Positions 15,127 to 24,174 of a DNA stretch of 39,366 bases are shown in pieces. Source of the stretch: Thermoleophilia bacterium. GTDB lineage: Bacteria > Actinomycetota > Thermoleophilia > Gaiellales > F1-60-MAGs149. The stretch lies in the NCBI GenBank assembly GCA_009694475.1, contig SHUX01000007.1, positions 1-39,366 of the forward strand, read 5' to 3'. The notes under the pieces were generated by a model. The model saw nothing but the letters and a program-made list of their open reading frames with translations. It did no database searches and was not told where the DNA came from. Numbering within the stretch: the first letter of the stretch is position 1; each line of letters begins with the position of its first letter. A program made the position numbers and the translations under genes.

Positions 15127-15811
15127 GCCCACGGGCCCGATTGGGGCGCGGCTCGACGCGCTCGCGTCGACGACGCGTCGCCGTGCGCTGACGCATTCGA
15201 GTTGGGCAGCATCGCCCGGCGACTCGTACGAACGGTACGAGTTGCTAGGCGATGCTGTGCTCGACCTTGCCCTCGGCGCCTACCTTTTGGAGCGCTTTCC
15301 CGCGGCTACTCAGGGGGAGGTCTCACGAATCAAAAACCAGGTGAGGTCGTCGCGCTTCTGCGCGATCGTGGCACGCAACGAGGACCTTGGCGGTCGCCTG
15401 CGCGAGAGTGCGCGCGGTCAGAAACATGCAGAGGCGGCGCAACGGCTGTCCTTCAACCGCTCCGTCCTCGCCGACCTAGCAGAGTCCGCGTTGGGCGCGA
15501 TCTTCTTGGAAACCGGCTGGGAGGTGGCTCGTGAGGTGGCGGTGCTGGCCTTCGCTCCGCTCGTCGATTACGCGCTGGATCCACGCATCGACCCCAAGAC
15601 GGCGCTCCAAGAAATCCTGCAGCGTCAGGGTCGCCGTGTAGCGTACGAAGTGGTGGAGGCAACAGGACCAGCACACGCGCGTCACTATCGAGCCGTCGTT
15701 ATGATCGACGCTGACGTCTTTGGCGAGGGTGAGGGTGTGTCTCGCCGGGCCGCCGAGCAGGCCGCTGCGCGCCGTGCTCTCACAGCGATAGATGCGGGTG
15801 GCACTGGATGA
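15119..15811 (+). CDS. rnc: Ribonuclease III
   Basis: The protein cuts double-stranded RNA in rRNA and mRNA processing. The catalytic domain has RRALTHSSWA, YERYELLGDAVLDLA (catalytic Glu and Asp) and VLADLAESALGAIFLE (second Asp/Glu pair); the C-terminal dsRNA-binding domain begins DPKTALQEILQRQG and ends SRRAAEQAAARRAL. The start is unresolved: no ATG, GTG or TTG occurs in frame between GTG 15044 (83 bases inside acpP) and the conserved region. CTG 15119, overlapping the acpP stop, is given as a plausible coupled start. Stop overlaps the smc start (ATGA). Confidence 0.92.
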   Translation: MTEPTGPIGARLDALASTTRRRALTHSSWAASPGDSYERYELLGDAVLDLALGAYLLERFPAATQGEVSRIKNQVRSSRFCAIVARNEDLGGRLRESARGQKHAEAAQRLSFNRSVLADLAESALGAIFLETGWEVAREVAVLAFAPLVDYALDPRIDPKTALQEILQRQGRRVAYEVVEATGPAHARHYRAVVMIDADVFGEGEGVSRRAAEQAAARRALTAIDAGGTG

Positions 15812-18800
15812 GACTGACGCGCATCCGCATCAAGGGCTTTAAGAGTTTTGCCGATGAGACCGAGCTCCATTTCGACAAGGGTGTCGGGGTCATCGTTGGT
15901 CCCAACGGCTCGGGCAAGTCGAATATCGCTGAGGCTCTGCGCTGGGCGATGGCCTCGTCGGCACCGTCCGAGGTACGAGTCACGACCGGTTTGGACGTGC
16001 TCTTTAGTGGTTCCGAGAGTCGCGCTGCTGCCGGCCTTGCCGAGGTTGAACTCGTGCTCGAGGATGAGGGTGGTGTCGCCCCGGGTGGCCGGCCAGAGTT
16101 GTCCGTTCTGCGTCGCCTGAGCCGCGATGGTGAGAGCGCCTATCTACTCAATCGCGTGCCGGTGCGTCGTCTCGATGTCCACGAGGTGTTGGCAGACGTT
16201 GGCCTTGGCCGCGACAGTCACGCGATCATCGGTCAAAACCAGATTGATCAGGTTCTGCTTGCCAGTCCTACTGTGCGGCGCGGTCTGATCGAAGAGGTCG
16301 CGGGGCTCGGCAAGTACAAGCGCCGCCGTGTCCGGGCTCAACAGAAACTCAACCGCGTCGAGCGGCACTTAGTTGAGGCACGCACTCGGCAGGCCGAGAT
16401 CCAGGGACGCCTGCGTCCACTCGCGCTGCAGGCCTCGGCCGCCGAGCGCGCTGCGTTGCTCGCTGCCGAGTTGCTCGAGCTCCGACTCGAATTGGTGTTG
16501 TCGGCCATTGCCGGGTCGCGGCGCGACCACCTGGCGCGCCAGCACGATGCGCGCGAGGCTAAGGCAGTGCAGGAGAAACTTGACGCGGAAGCCGCGGCGA
16601 TTATTGCTCGGCGCGAGGCCGCCGAGGACGCCTTAGGAGCACTCGTTAGCGAGCAGGAGGCTGCCTCGCGCCTCGTGCAGCGTCTCGACGCTGGTGTCGA
16701 GCGTCTGACCGACCGCGCGACGCAGTTGGAGGAGCGGCGCGAGGAGTTCGCGCACGACGCCGAACGTCTACGGATTCGAGCCGGTCGACTGATCGACGAG
16801 GCCGGTACGACAGCGTCGGCCGCCGCCTCGGTCGAGGTGGACGCGGAGCGTGAGCGTTCCGAGCTCGCTGCCGACCCCGACGACACCGGCGTCGAAGATC
16901 GCTTCGCCGCGGTCACACAGGCCTCTGAGGTAGCGCTGTCGTCAGTGCTAGAGGCGCGACGTGCCGAGGCAGAGCATGAAGGGCGTCTTGCACGCGCACA
17001 GGCGGAGGCGACTGAGAATCGCGAACGAGCCGCCGCGGCCACGCTCCGGCGTGCAGAGTTGACCGAAGGCAGTGGTGACCGCGAAGTAGCCCGTCGCGAG
17101 GCACAGATTGCGCTCGAGGTGATCGAGGCAAACGTCGTCAGTGCCCGTGAGGCATTGGCCGAGGCCGAGCGACTCGAACAGGAGGCGCGTGCCGCAGCCG
17201 ATCTTGCCCGCACGCATGAGGCTCAGGTTCGTGGCGATGCTGCTGCTGCTGACGCCAAGGCGCAGTCGTCCGAGGCGCGGTTCCACGAGTTGCGGCAGTC
17301 GGTCGCGCGCGGCGACGGTCTGGATGGTGCACTCGTGCGCCTGCGCGACCGTGGCGTCTCGCTGGTGGCCGATCAGATTCGGCCAGAGTCCGGTGTCGAG
17401 CGCGCTGTTGCGGCCGTGCTCGCGTGGCGCGCCACCGAGGCCGTGGCGCGGGTTGCCAGCGACGCCGTCGAACTGCTGGCCGACGACGCGCTTGAAGGTG
17501 CCGCGCTGCTCTGTCTGGATCGTCTCCCAACGCGGCAGGCGGATGGGCCAGGTGTGCCGCTCGATTCGCGGGTCGAACTGCTGGGCGACATCCCCATGGG
17601 CCTGCTCGATGGTGTACTGCTGGTTGACCGAGCCGAGGATCTGCTTGCCGTTAAGCGTGGGATTGGCGTACTCGCTGATGGTCGCGGCTTCGACGCGGAT
17701 CGTGGCATCGCCTTCCGTGCCGGCGATGCGGCTGGCCGGGCGTTGGAGCGTAAGCGTGACCTCGCCGGCGCAGAACAACAGGTACGAGACGATACGAGTG
17801 CCCGCGACGCCGTCGCGACGAGTCTGATCACGGCCTCTGAGGAGCGGATCAGGATCGAGCAGGCCGAGACCAATGCCCGTAGTGCCGTTGCTGAGGCGCG
17901 CGATGCGCAATTGCGACTCGAGCGCGAACTGGCCGAGGCAACGCGTGAGGCCGATCGGCTTGCGCGCCAGGACGAGGCCACCGGCGAGCGCCTGCGCACT
18001 GCCAGCGAGGAGGCCGAGCAGAGTGAGGCTCGTGCTGCCGCTGCTCAGACCGAGTTTGTAGCCCTCGAAACGGGGCTCTTGGCGTTGCGCGAGCGCGTTG
18101 CCGAGCGCATGATCGAGCATGATGCAGCCGAGCTCGTCCGTGTCTCGCTGCAGAGCGAGGTTGCCGATCGGCGCGGGCGTCGGGCAGCCTCTGAAGAGCG
18201 TGCCGAGCGGGCTCGTGTTGAAGGCGCCCGTCTGCGTGCGCTCGCCGTCGAGCAAGAACGCCAAGCAGAGGCTGCTCAAAATGGGGCAGACCGGCTAGCC
18301 GCGGTGACAACGCGGTTGCCCATGATTCTCGAAACGATCCGCACTGCACTCGTTATTGCCGAGCGTTTTCGCGAGCCCGCGCGTGCGCAGACGCAAGCCG
18401 GAGAGTCGCGCGTGGCCGAGCTTGGGGCAGAACTCCGTACCTGTGCAGACGAGGATGCTCGGCTTGGTGCTGCTCGGCGCGACGGTGCCGGACGTGTTGC
18501 CGCGCTTGGTGTCGAGTTAGAGCGCTGCGAGGAACGCCTGCAGGAGCTTAGTCACCGCCGCCAGGTTCTCAGTGAGGAGCGAGGCGAGCAGAGCGGCGGG
18601 CTTGTGGATCTGGAAGAGCCGTATCCCGAGGACGAGCGGACGATGCGTGAGGGCAAGGTCGAACGGCTTGAGCGCCGTATCGTCCAACTTGGCGCTGTCA
18701 ATCCGCTCGCCAAGGAGGCGTACGAGGAGGCCAAGGCCGAGGCCGATGATATCGGCGAGCAGATCACTGATCTTGAGACGTCTGTTGCGGAACTGCGCAA

Positions 18801-19428
18801 GTTGGTGCGCGAGCTCGGCACCGAGATTCGTAATCGTTTCGAGTCGACGTATGCAACTGTCGAGGCGGGCTTCGTCGAGGTGATCGGCACCCTCTTCCCG
18901 GGTGGCAGTGGTCGCCTCCGTCTCGTTGAGCCTGCCGAGTTCGTCGAGCTGGATCCGACTGACGCCGTCGAGGGCGAAGCCGGTGCTGAGGCCGAGCCCG
19001 AGAGCGAGGATATTGACGCTGTCGTTGAGGCACCCGAGCCTGGTGTCGAGTTGGAGGTCCAGCCGGAGGGCAAGAAGATCCGCTCCCTGTCGGTCCTTTC
19101 TGGTGGCGAGAAGTCGATGGCTGCGCTTGGCTTTACCTTTGCACTGATGCTGGCCCGCCCGAGCCCGTTCTACGTGCTCGACGAGGTCGACGCTGCGCTT
19201 GATGAGGTCAATATCGATCGCTTTCTCGAACTCGTCGATCGCTTCCGTGACCGGGCGCAGTTCGTCGTCATCACGCATCAAGCCGGCACGATGGAGGCGG
19301 CCGATGCGCTGTACGGCGTATCGATGCCGGGTAATGGTGTTTCACAGGTCATCTCGCGGCGTCTGCCGCGCCAGAGCGATGGCTCAGTGGGAACGCTCAG
19401 CGCGGTACCGTCGCCGAGCAGTTCGTAG
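15808..19428 (+). CDS. smc: Chromosome segregation protein SMC
   Basis: The 1206-residue ATPase organises and segregates the chromosome with ScpA/ScpB. It has Walker A VGPNGSGKSN (residues about 30-39), a hook-proximal IIGQNQIDQVL, two long coiled coils (about 170-500 and 670-1000), a hinge between (about 500-660), and the C-terminal signature VLSGGEKSMAALGF (about 1095-1108) with Walker B FYVLDEVDAALDE. An acidic insertion (about 1050-1080) precedes the signature. Coiled-coil Glu/Arg/Ala bias produces long antisense open frames that are not genes. Start overlaps the rnc stop; ftsY follows closely. Confidence 0.97.
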   Translation: MRLTRIRIKGFKSFADETELHFDKGVGVIVGPNGSGKSNIAEALRWAMASSAPSEVRVTTGLDVLFSGSESRAAAGLAEVELVLEDEGGVAPGGRPELSVLRRLSRDGESAYLLNRVPVRRLDVHEVLADVGLGRDSHAIIGQNQIDQVLLASPTVRRGLIEEVAGLGKYKRRRVRAQQKLNRVERHLVEARTRQAEIQGRLRPLALQASAAERAALLAAELLELRLELVLSAIAGSRRDHLARQHDAREAKAVQEKLDAEAAAIIARREAAEDALGALVSEQEAASRLVQRLDAGVERLTDRATQLEERREEFAHDAERLRIRAGRLIDEAGTTASAAASVEVDAERERSELAADPDDTGVEDRFAAVTQASEVALSSVLEARRAEAEHEGRLARAQAEATENRERAAAATLRRAELTEGSGDREVARREAQIALEVIEANVVSAREALAEAERLEQEARAAADLARTHEAQVRGDAAAADAKAQSSEARFHELRQSVARGDGLDGALVRLRDRGVSLVADQIRPESGVERAVAAVLAWRATEAVARVASDAVELLADDALEGAALLCLDRLPTRQADGPGVPLDSRVELLGDIPMGLLDGVLLVDRAEDLLAVKRGIGVLADGRGFDADRGIAFRAGDAAGRALERKRDLAGAEQQVRDDTSARDAVATSLITASEERIRIEQAETNARSAVAEARDAQLRLERELAEATREADRLARQDEATGERLRTASEEAEQSEARAAAAQTEFVALETGLLALRERVAERMIEHDAAELVRVSLQSEVADRRGRRAASEERAERARVEGARLRALAVEQERQAEAAQNGADRLAAVTTRLPMILETIRTALVIAERFREPARAQTQAGESRVAELGAELRTCADEDARLGAARRDGAGRVAALGVELERCEERLQELSHRRQVLSEERGEQSGGLVDLEEPYPEDERTMREGKVERLERRIVQLGAVNPLAKEAYEEAKAEADDIGEQITDLETSVAELRKLVRELGTEIRNRFESTYATVEAGFVEVIGTLFPGGSGRLRLVEPAEFVELDPTDAVEGEAGAEAEPESEDIDAVVEAPEPGVELEVQPEGKKIRSLSVLSGGEKSMAALGFTFALMLARPSPFYVLDEVDAALDEVNIDRFLELVDRFRDRAQFVVITHQAGTMEAADALYGVSMPGNGVSQVISRRLPRQSDGSVGTLSAVPSPSSS

Positions 19429-19450
19429 TCCTGTGGCTGATCCACACCTG

Positions 19451-20422
19451 ATGTTTTCGGGTCTTGGCGATGTCGAGTTCGTTGAGCCGGCGGTTGAGAC
19501 GACCGAGGAGAGCGGCGGCTTTTTCCGCCGGCTCGTCGATGGTCTCGCTAAGTCCAGTAAGGCACTGACCGGGCAGATCCAGGCAATTGCCTTCGATCCC
19601 ACCGACGCCGCGGCCTGGGAGCGGCTCGAAGAGGCGCTGCTTTTGGCCGACTGTGGCGTGGCCGCAACGGTCGAGATCATCGGTCGTCTGGAGCGCCGGG
19701 CCGCAGCCGGGGCGCTGGCTCCTGGCGAGGACCTTGCCCCTGCGCTGGCCGAGGAGATCGCGGATCTCTTGGTGGGTGCAGAGGCGCGTATCGACATCTC
19801 GCACACGCCGACGGTCATCCTGATGGTCGGTGTTAACGGTACCGGCAAGACGACGACGGTCGGCAAACTCGCCGAGCATCTCCGGCGCGTCGACAAGACC
19901 GTCGTTGTGGCGGCTGCCGACACGTTCCGCGCGGCGGCCGACGAGCAGCTTGAGGCGTGGGCGAACCGGGCGGGCGCGGACTTTGTCGGATCGTCGCACG
20001 GTCAGGATCCGGCTGCCGTTGCCTACGACGGCATGGAGGCTGCGGTGGCGCGTGGACGTGACGTCGTGTTGGTCGATACTGCCGGGCGTCTGCAGACGCA
20101 GGTCGGGTTGATGGACGAGCTCGCCAAGATCCGTCGTGTCATCGCCGGCCGCATGGAGGGTGCCCCGCACGAGACGCTCTTGGTCCTCGATGCAACGACG
20201 GGCCAGAACGGGCTCGTGCAGGCGCGGCAGTTCAGCGAGGCGACGCCGCTGACTGGGATCGTGCTGACAAAGTTGGATGGCACTGCCAAAGGTGGTATCG
20301 CCCTTGCCATCGCGCACGAATTGGGTGTGCCGATCAAGCTGATTGGTGTGGGGGAGTCGCTCGACGACCTGCGCTCATTCGATGCGGCGTCGTTCTCGCG
20401 CGCCTTGCTCGGCCTCGCGTAG
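19451..20422 (+). CDS. ftsY: Signal recognition particle receptor FtsY
   Basis: The 323-residue GTPase docks SRP-ribosome complexes at the membrane. N domain (about 20-110) is followed by the G domain: G1 MVGVNGTGKTTTVGKLA, DTFRAAADEQL, G3 VLVDTAGRLQTQ, LTKLDGTAKGG and IGVGESLDDLRSF. It lacks the long acidic A domain of E. coli FtsY, as in other actinobacteria; a short acidic stretch (EPAVETTEES) stands in its place. ATG 19451 is chosen; GTG 19433, five bases after the smc stop, is an alternative. Paralogue of ffh further on. Confidence 0.94.
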   Translation: MFSGLGDVEFVEPAVETTEESGGFFRRLVDGLAKSSKALTGQIQAIAFDPTDAAAWERLEEALLLADCGVAATVEIIGRLERRAAAGALAPGEDLAPALAEEIADLLVGAEARIDISHTPTVILMVGVNGTGKTTTVGKLAEHLRRVDKTVVVAAADTFRAAADEQLEAWANRAGADFVGSSHGQDPAAVAYDGMEAAVARGRDVVLVDTAGRLQTQVGLMDELAKIRRVIAGRMEGAPHETLLVLDATTGQNGLVQARQFSEATPLTGIVLTKLDGTAKGGIALAIAHELGVPIKLIGVGESLDDLRSFDAASFSRALLGLA

Positions 20423-20471
20423 AGATCCCCATCTGGACATTGACGCCGTGCGGTGTGCGAATGTATTGCAT

Positions 20472-21797
20472 GTGACTCCTCCCGTACTCGTCTGGCTTCG
20501 GCGCGACCTTCGTCTTGACGACTCGCATGCGATTGCGGCTGCTGTGCAGACAGGTTCGCCGTTGGCGTTCGTGTATGTCTTGGACCCAGCCATGAAGAAC
20601 CGTGGCGTCGGCCATGCTCAGTTCGGCTTTATCGTCGAGGGCCTTGGGGATCTGCAGACACGTCTGGCCGAGCGTGGGGGCGGGCTGGTCGTCCGCCGTG
20701 GCGACACCGTGCAGCACCTTGTAGCTGTTGCGCGCGAACTCGGAGTTCAGTGCGTCTGCGCCAATCGTGATGAGGAGCCGGCGGCCGATATCGTTGAGCG
20801 TGCGGCCGAGGATGCCCTGCGCGCTATCGGTGTCGAGCTGCTGGTTGTGGACGACGAGGTCAACGTGCCACACGAGCTGGTGCTGACCAAGGAGGGCAAT
20901 CCCTGCCGCACCTATTCGGCCTACGCGCGCGGCGTGCGGCGCGTACTCGACGCGCTGCCCGCGCCGCCGCAGGATTACGACCTCCTGGGGCGGCTTGTGC
21001 CGACGCCGGTGCCGGAGATTCCGAGCGTCGAGACCCTAGTTGGTCGTTCCGTCACGCTGCTCTCCGACGTGCCGGGTGGCGAGACGCACGCGCTTGCGCG
21101 CCTGCGCAGGTGGCGTGACGATGGCTTCCTCGCGCGCTATGCCGACGACCGCGACTTGGTCGCCGAGCCGGATGCCACCTCGCGCCTGTCGGGCTACTTG
21201 CGTCAGGGGATGCTCTCGCCGCGGCGTGCGCTACAGGTGGCGGATCGCGCGGGAGCGCCAAAGTTTGCTAGCGAGCTCCTTTGGCGCGAGTGGTTTAAGT
21301 ACGTCCTTCATCACCATCCGGATCTCGCGGAGCGTTGTATCGATGCTCGCTACGACCAGATCGAGTGGACTGGCTCCGACGCGCACTTTGAGGCGTGGAC
21401 GCGTGGCGAGACCGGTTTTGGCATGGTCGATGCGGCAATGCGGCAATTGCTCGAGACCGGCACGATTGCTAATCGAGCCCGGATGGTGGCGGCCAGTTTC
21501 CTCGTCAAGGACCTGCACATCGATTGGCGTCGCGGTGAGCAGTGGTTTCGTCGCCATCTGACCGACGGTGATCTCGCCTCAAACGCGGGCTCCTGGCAGT
21601 GGGTGGCGGGCACAGGCCTCGACGCTGCGCCGTATTTCCGTATCTTCAACCCGACGTTGCAGGAACAGCGGTTCGATCCGACGGGCGCCTACGCGGCTCG
21701 CTGGGCGCCCGATCGTCCCCCACCAATCGTCGAGCACGCACTCGAGCGTGACAAGACGCTCGTCGCCTACAAGGCAGTCGCCGCAGAGCCGATCTGA
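20472..21797 (+). CDS. phr: Class I deoxyribodipyrimidine photolyase
   Basis: The roughly 441-residue flavoprotein repairs UV cyclobutane dimers using blue light. The N-terminal antenna domain begins PPVLVWLRRDLRLDDSHA; the C-terminal FAD domain has FASELLWREWFKYVL, TGFGMVDAAMRQLLETG, NRARMVAASFLVKDLHIDWR, GEQWF and NAGSWQWVAGTGLDAAPYF. FAD-contacting Asn/Trp positions of CPD photolyases are present. Start GTG 20472 is near PPVLVW; TTG 20466 is possible. Antenna chromophore type cannot be told. It converges on the CYTH gene with a perfect palindrome between. Confidence 0.92.
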   Translation: MTPPVLVWLRRDLRLDDSHAIAAAVQTGSPLAFVYVLDPAMKNRGVGHAQFGFIVEGLGDLQTRLAERGGGLVVRRGDTVQHLVAVARELGVQCVCANRDEEPAADIVERAAEDALRAIGVELLVVDDEVNVPHELVLTKEGNPCRTYSAYARGVRRVLDALPAPPQDYDLLGRLVPTPVPEIPSVETLVGRSVTLLSDVPGGETHALARLRRWRDDGFLARYADDRDLVAEPDATSRLSGYLRQGMLSPRRALQVADRAGAPKFASELLWREWFKYVLHHHPDLAERCIDARYDQIEWTGSDAHFEAWTRGETGFGMVDAAMRQLLETGTIANRARMVAASFLVKDLHIDWRRGEQWFRRHLTDGDLASNAGSWQWVAGTGLDAAPYFRIFNPTLQEQRFDPTGAYAARWAPDRPPPIVEHALERDKTLVAYKAVAAEPI

Positions 21798-21799
21798 CT

Positions 21800-21839
21800 G
21801 CAGGCGACATTTTGGGCCCGGGCCCAAAATGTCGCCTGC
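21800..21839. terminator. Perfect 40-bp palindrome between convergent genes
   Basis: Bases 21800-21819 are exactly complementary to 21820-21839 with no spacer; the centre is GGGCCC repeated twice. It lies just after the phr stop and before the end of the minus-strand CYTH gene. It could act as a terminator in both directions, but it lacks external T-tracts; the TTTT and AAAA lie inside the arms. Confidence 0.55.
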
Positions 21840-21873
21840 TGCGTCTGCTTTCTGCGCAAAGCGCGCAGAGGTG

Positions 21874-22521
21874 TCAGGCAGCTTTCGGTGCAAACAGCTC
21901 GGGGTAGAGCCGCACGCAGAGCTCTTTCGCCTTGCCGTACTCGGCGTCCGAAAGGTCGCCGTTGAGGAGCGTCCGTAGTTCTTCGTCGAAGGCGCTGATA
22001 AAGCGGCCCGCCGCATCGCTTTGCGTCTCGAGTTCGAGGCGGATCTGCGTCGGTCCAAGCGGGAAGCGCAGGCGATCCCAGCACATCTCCACGCGGTGCA
22101 GGCCCTGAATATAGTCGTGCGTACTACGACGGTTCTCGAGCTCGCCGATTAATTCGAGTTGGGGCGTGGTATCAAGCACGCCAGCGACCTTCTCGAGCAA
22201 TCCTGTGGCCGCAATCATCTCGACCATCTCGTCACCGTCGCTGGGAATGTGATCGACGGGAGCCTCAATCTCCTCGCGCTCGCGGGCGCGATCGGGCCGC
22301 CGTGTCGACGGGCCCTTCCAGGTCAGAATCGGCTTCGGCAGGTTCGACTGGCGACGTACCCGCAACGAGCAACCAGCGCGCCGAAGGTCGAGATTGTTGG
22401 TGTCAAAAAACGAATCGCGGATGTCGAAGATCTGGGAAGTCGCCAGAGTGAAGTTCGCGAGTTCCACCGGCACGATCAGCGGACCGTCGCCGGTATAGAG
22501 ATACTGGAGTTCGATTTCCAT
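21874..22521 (-). CDS. CYTH domain protein (triphosphate tunnel metalloenzyme family)
   Basis: The 215-residue protein shows the CYTH tunnel pattern: N-terminal MEIELQY, FFDTNNLDLRRAGCSLRVRR, LTWKGPS, REREEIEAP and late RLELETQSD. These provide the acidic and basic residues that line the triphosphate-binding tunnel. The N-terminal ExExK signature reads EIELQ, so the family Lys is Gln. The C terminus ends with an AEYGKAKELCVRLYPELF helix. Possible activities are inorganic triphosphatase or thiamine triphosphatase. Divergent from ffh. Confidence 0.85.
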   Translation of the reverse strand: MEIELQYLYTGDGPLIVPVELANFTLATSQIFDIRDSFFDTNNLDLRRAGCSLRVRRQSNLPKPILTWKGPSTRRPDRAREREEIEAPVDHIPSDGDEMVEMIAATGLLEKVAGVLDTTPQLELIGELENRRSTHDYIQGLHRVEMCWDRLRFPLGPTQIRLELETQSDAAGRFISAFDEELRTLLNGDLSDAEYGKAKELCVRLYPELFAPKAA

Positions 22522-22574
22522 CCGCTAAGCAGCATTCTTCCATTTGATGCGGCGGACATCGGTTGGTAACCCCG

Positions 22575-22580
22575 TATCAT
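22575..22580 (+). promoter_or_regulatory. -10 box for leaderless ffh
   Basis: TATCAT lies seven bases before ATG 22588 with no ribosome binding site, pointing to a leaderless mRNA. Confidence 0.55.
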
Positions 22581-22587
22581 CCGATCA

Positions 22588-23922
22588 ATGCTCGACTCTC
22601 TCTCCGACCGACTCGGCGACGTTCTCGGCGACCTACGCTCGCGCGGGCGCCTCAGCGAAGAGGATGTCAACGCGGCGATCCGCGAGATTCGCCTTGCACT
22701 GCTAGAAGCCGACGTCAACTTCGACGTCGTCAAGCAGTTTGTCGCGACCGTCAAGGAGCGCGCGCTCGGGTCCGAGGTGTCGGAGAGCCTGACACCAGGC
22801 CAAGAGGTCGTCAAGATCGTCCATGACGAATTGACGAAGCTGATGGGCGAGGGCTCGTCGAAACTCTCACTCGCCGGCAATCCTGCCGTGATCCTCGTCT
22901 GTGGCCTTCAGGGCTCCGGCAAGACGACGACTTGCGCAAAGCTTGCCAAACTAATTGCGAAGCAGGGCAAAAAGCCCGCGCTGGTGGCCTGCGACGTCTA
23001 TCGCCCCGCCGCGATCCAGCAGCTCGTCACGGTCGGCACGGAGGCCGGTGTGCCCGTCTATGAGCGTGGCATTGACATGGACCCCGTCGAAATCGCCAAG
23101 TGGGGCATCCAGCAAGCCAAGGAACAGGGTCGCGATGTCGTGATCGTCGACACCGCTGGACGGCTGACGGTCGACAAGGAATTGATGGGCGAGCTCGTCA
23201 AGATTCGCGATGCGGTGCGCCCGACCGACACGCTACTTGTGCTCGACAGCATGACCGGCCAAGACGCGGTCGTGACGGCGCAAAACTTCCAGGCTGCGAT
23301 CGCCTTCGACGGATTGATCCTGACGAAACTCGACGGCGATGCGCGCGGCGGCGCGGCGCTCTCGGTGCGGGCAATCACGGGCGTGCCGATCAAGGTCATC
23401 ACGACGGGTGAGAAGATCGATCAGATCGAGGAGTTCCATCCGGAGCGTCTCGCCTCGCGCATCCTCGGCATGGGCGATGTGCTGAGCCTGATCGAGAAGG
23501 CCGAGGAGCTCGTCGACAAGGACAAGGCCGAGGAGCTCGAGCGCAAGATGCGCAAGGCCGAGTTTGGTCTCGACGACATGCTCGACCAGCTCCATTCGAT
23601 CCGCAAGATGGGTTCGCTGTCGTCGGTGATCGGCATGCTGCCGGGTGTCGGCAAGCAGTTGAAGAACGCCAACATCGATGACGGACAACTCGATCGGGTC
23701 GAGGCGATCATCCTCTCGATGACGCTGCAGGAGCGCAAGAACCCCGCATTGATCAATGGATCTCGGCGCGCACGCATCGCCGCCGGCTCGGGGGTGACGG
23801 TCCAGCAGGTCAACGAATTGCTGAAGCAGTACGAGCAAATGAAGAAAATGATGAAGCAGATGGCGAGTGGAAAGAAGCCAAAAATGCCGATGCTGCCGCC
23901 TAATATGCAAGGTAAGTTGTAG
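22588..23922 (+). CDS. ffh: Signal recognition particle protein Ffh
   Basis: The 444-residue SRP54 GTPase binds signal sequences with the 4.5S RNA and delivers ribosomes to FtsY. N domain MLDSLSDRLGDVLGDL, G domain VCGLQGSGKTTTCAKLA, ACDVYRPAAIQQL, VIVDTAGRL, LTKLDGDARGG, then the methionine-rich M domain (about 325-444) with RKMGSLSSVIGMLPG, SMTLQERKNPALI, RRARIAAGSGV and MKKMMKQM. Length is standard. Its TAG stop forms the first bases of the rpsP -10 box. Confidence 0.97.
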   Translation: MLDSLSDRLGDVLGDLRSRGRLSEEDVNAAIREIRLALLEADVNFDVVKQFVATVKERALGSEVSESLTPGQEVVKIVHDELTKLMGEGSSKLSLAGNPAVILVCGLQGSGKTTTCAKLAKLIAKQGKKPALVACDVYRPAAIQQLVTVGTEAGVPVYERGIDMDPVEIAKWGIQQAKEQGRDVVIVDTAGRLTVDKELMGELVKIRDAVRPTDTLLVLDSMTGQDAVVTAQNFQAAIAFDGLILTKLDGDARGGAALSVRAITGVPIKVITTGEKIDQIEEFHPERLASRILGMGDVLSLIEKAEELVDKDKAEELERKMRKAEFGLDDMLDQLHSIRKMGSLSSVIGMLPGVGKQLKNANIDDGQLDRVEAIILSMTLQERKNPALINGSRRARIAAGSGVTVQQVNELLKQYEQMKKMMKQMASGKKPKMPMLPPNMQGKL

Positions 23923-23925
23923 GAT
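23920..23925 (+). promoter_or_regulatory. -10 box for rpsP overlapping the ffh stop
   Basis: TAGGAT begins with the ffh stop codon and lies six bases before GTG 23932. It supports an internal leaderless promoter for rpsP and downstream genes. Confidence 0.5.
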
Positions 23926-23931
23926 CCCGCC

Positions 23932-24171
23932 GTGGTTAAAATTCGTCTCTCCCGTTTTGGGTCCAAGAAAAACCCGATCTACCGCGTTGTCGTCACTGAC
24001 GACGCCTCGCCGCGCGATGGCCGCGCGATCGAGTCGATTGGGCGTTACAACCCTCAGCTCGAGCCGTCGTTGATTGAAATCGACGAGGTTCGCGCCAAGC
24101 ATTGGCTCAGCAAGGGCGCTCAGCCCTCACAGCCCGTCTATCGCCTGCTGCAGAAGCAAGGCATCATTTAG
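23932..24171 (+). CDS. rpsP: 30S ribosomal protein S16
   Basis: The 79-residue protein begins [20 protein letters not shown] and contains [11 protein letters not shown] and the C-terminal [10 protein letters not shown], all S16 hallmarks. GTG start fixed by the conserved N terminus and the leaderless -10 box. Followed after three bases by the KH gene; rpsP-KH-rimM-trmD-rplS is a conserved ribosome-maturation cluster. Confidence 0.97.
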   Translation: MVKIRLSRFGSKKNPIYRVVVTDDASPRDGRAIESIGRYNPQLEPSLIEIDEVRAKHWLSKGAQPSQPVYRLLQKQGII

Positions 24172-24174
24172 CCG

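Noticed and set aside
16338-17213. Long minus-strand open frame (291 codons) inside smc
   Set aside because: It is the antisense shadow of the Glu/Arg/Ala-rich coiled coil; Ser/Arg/Ala-rich product, no motif, no start signal.
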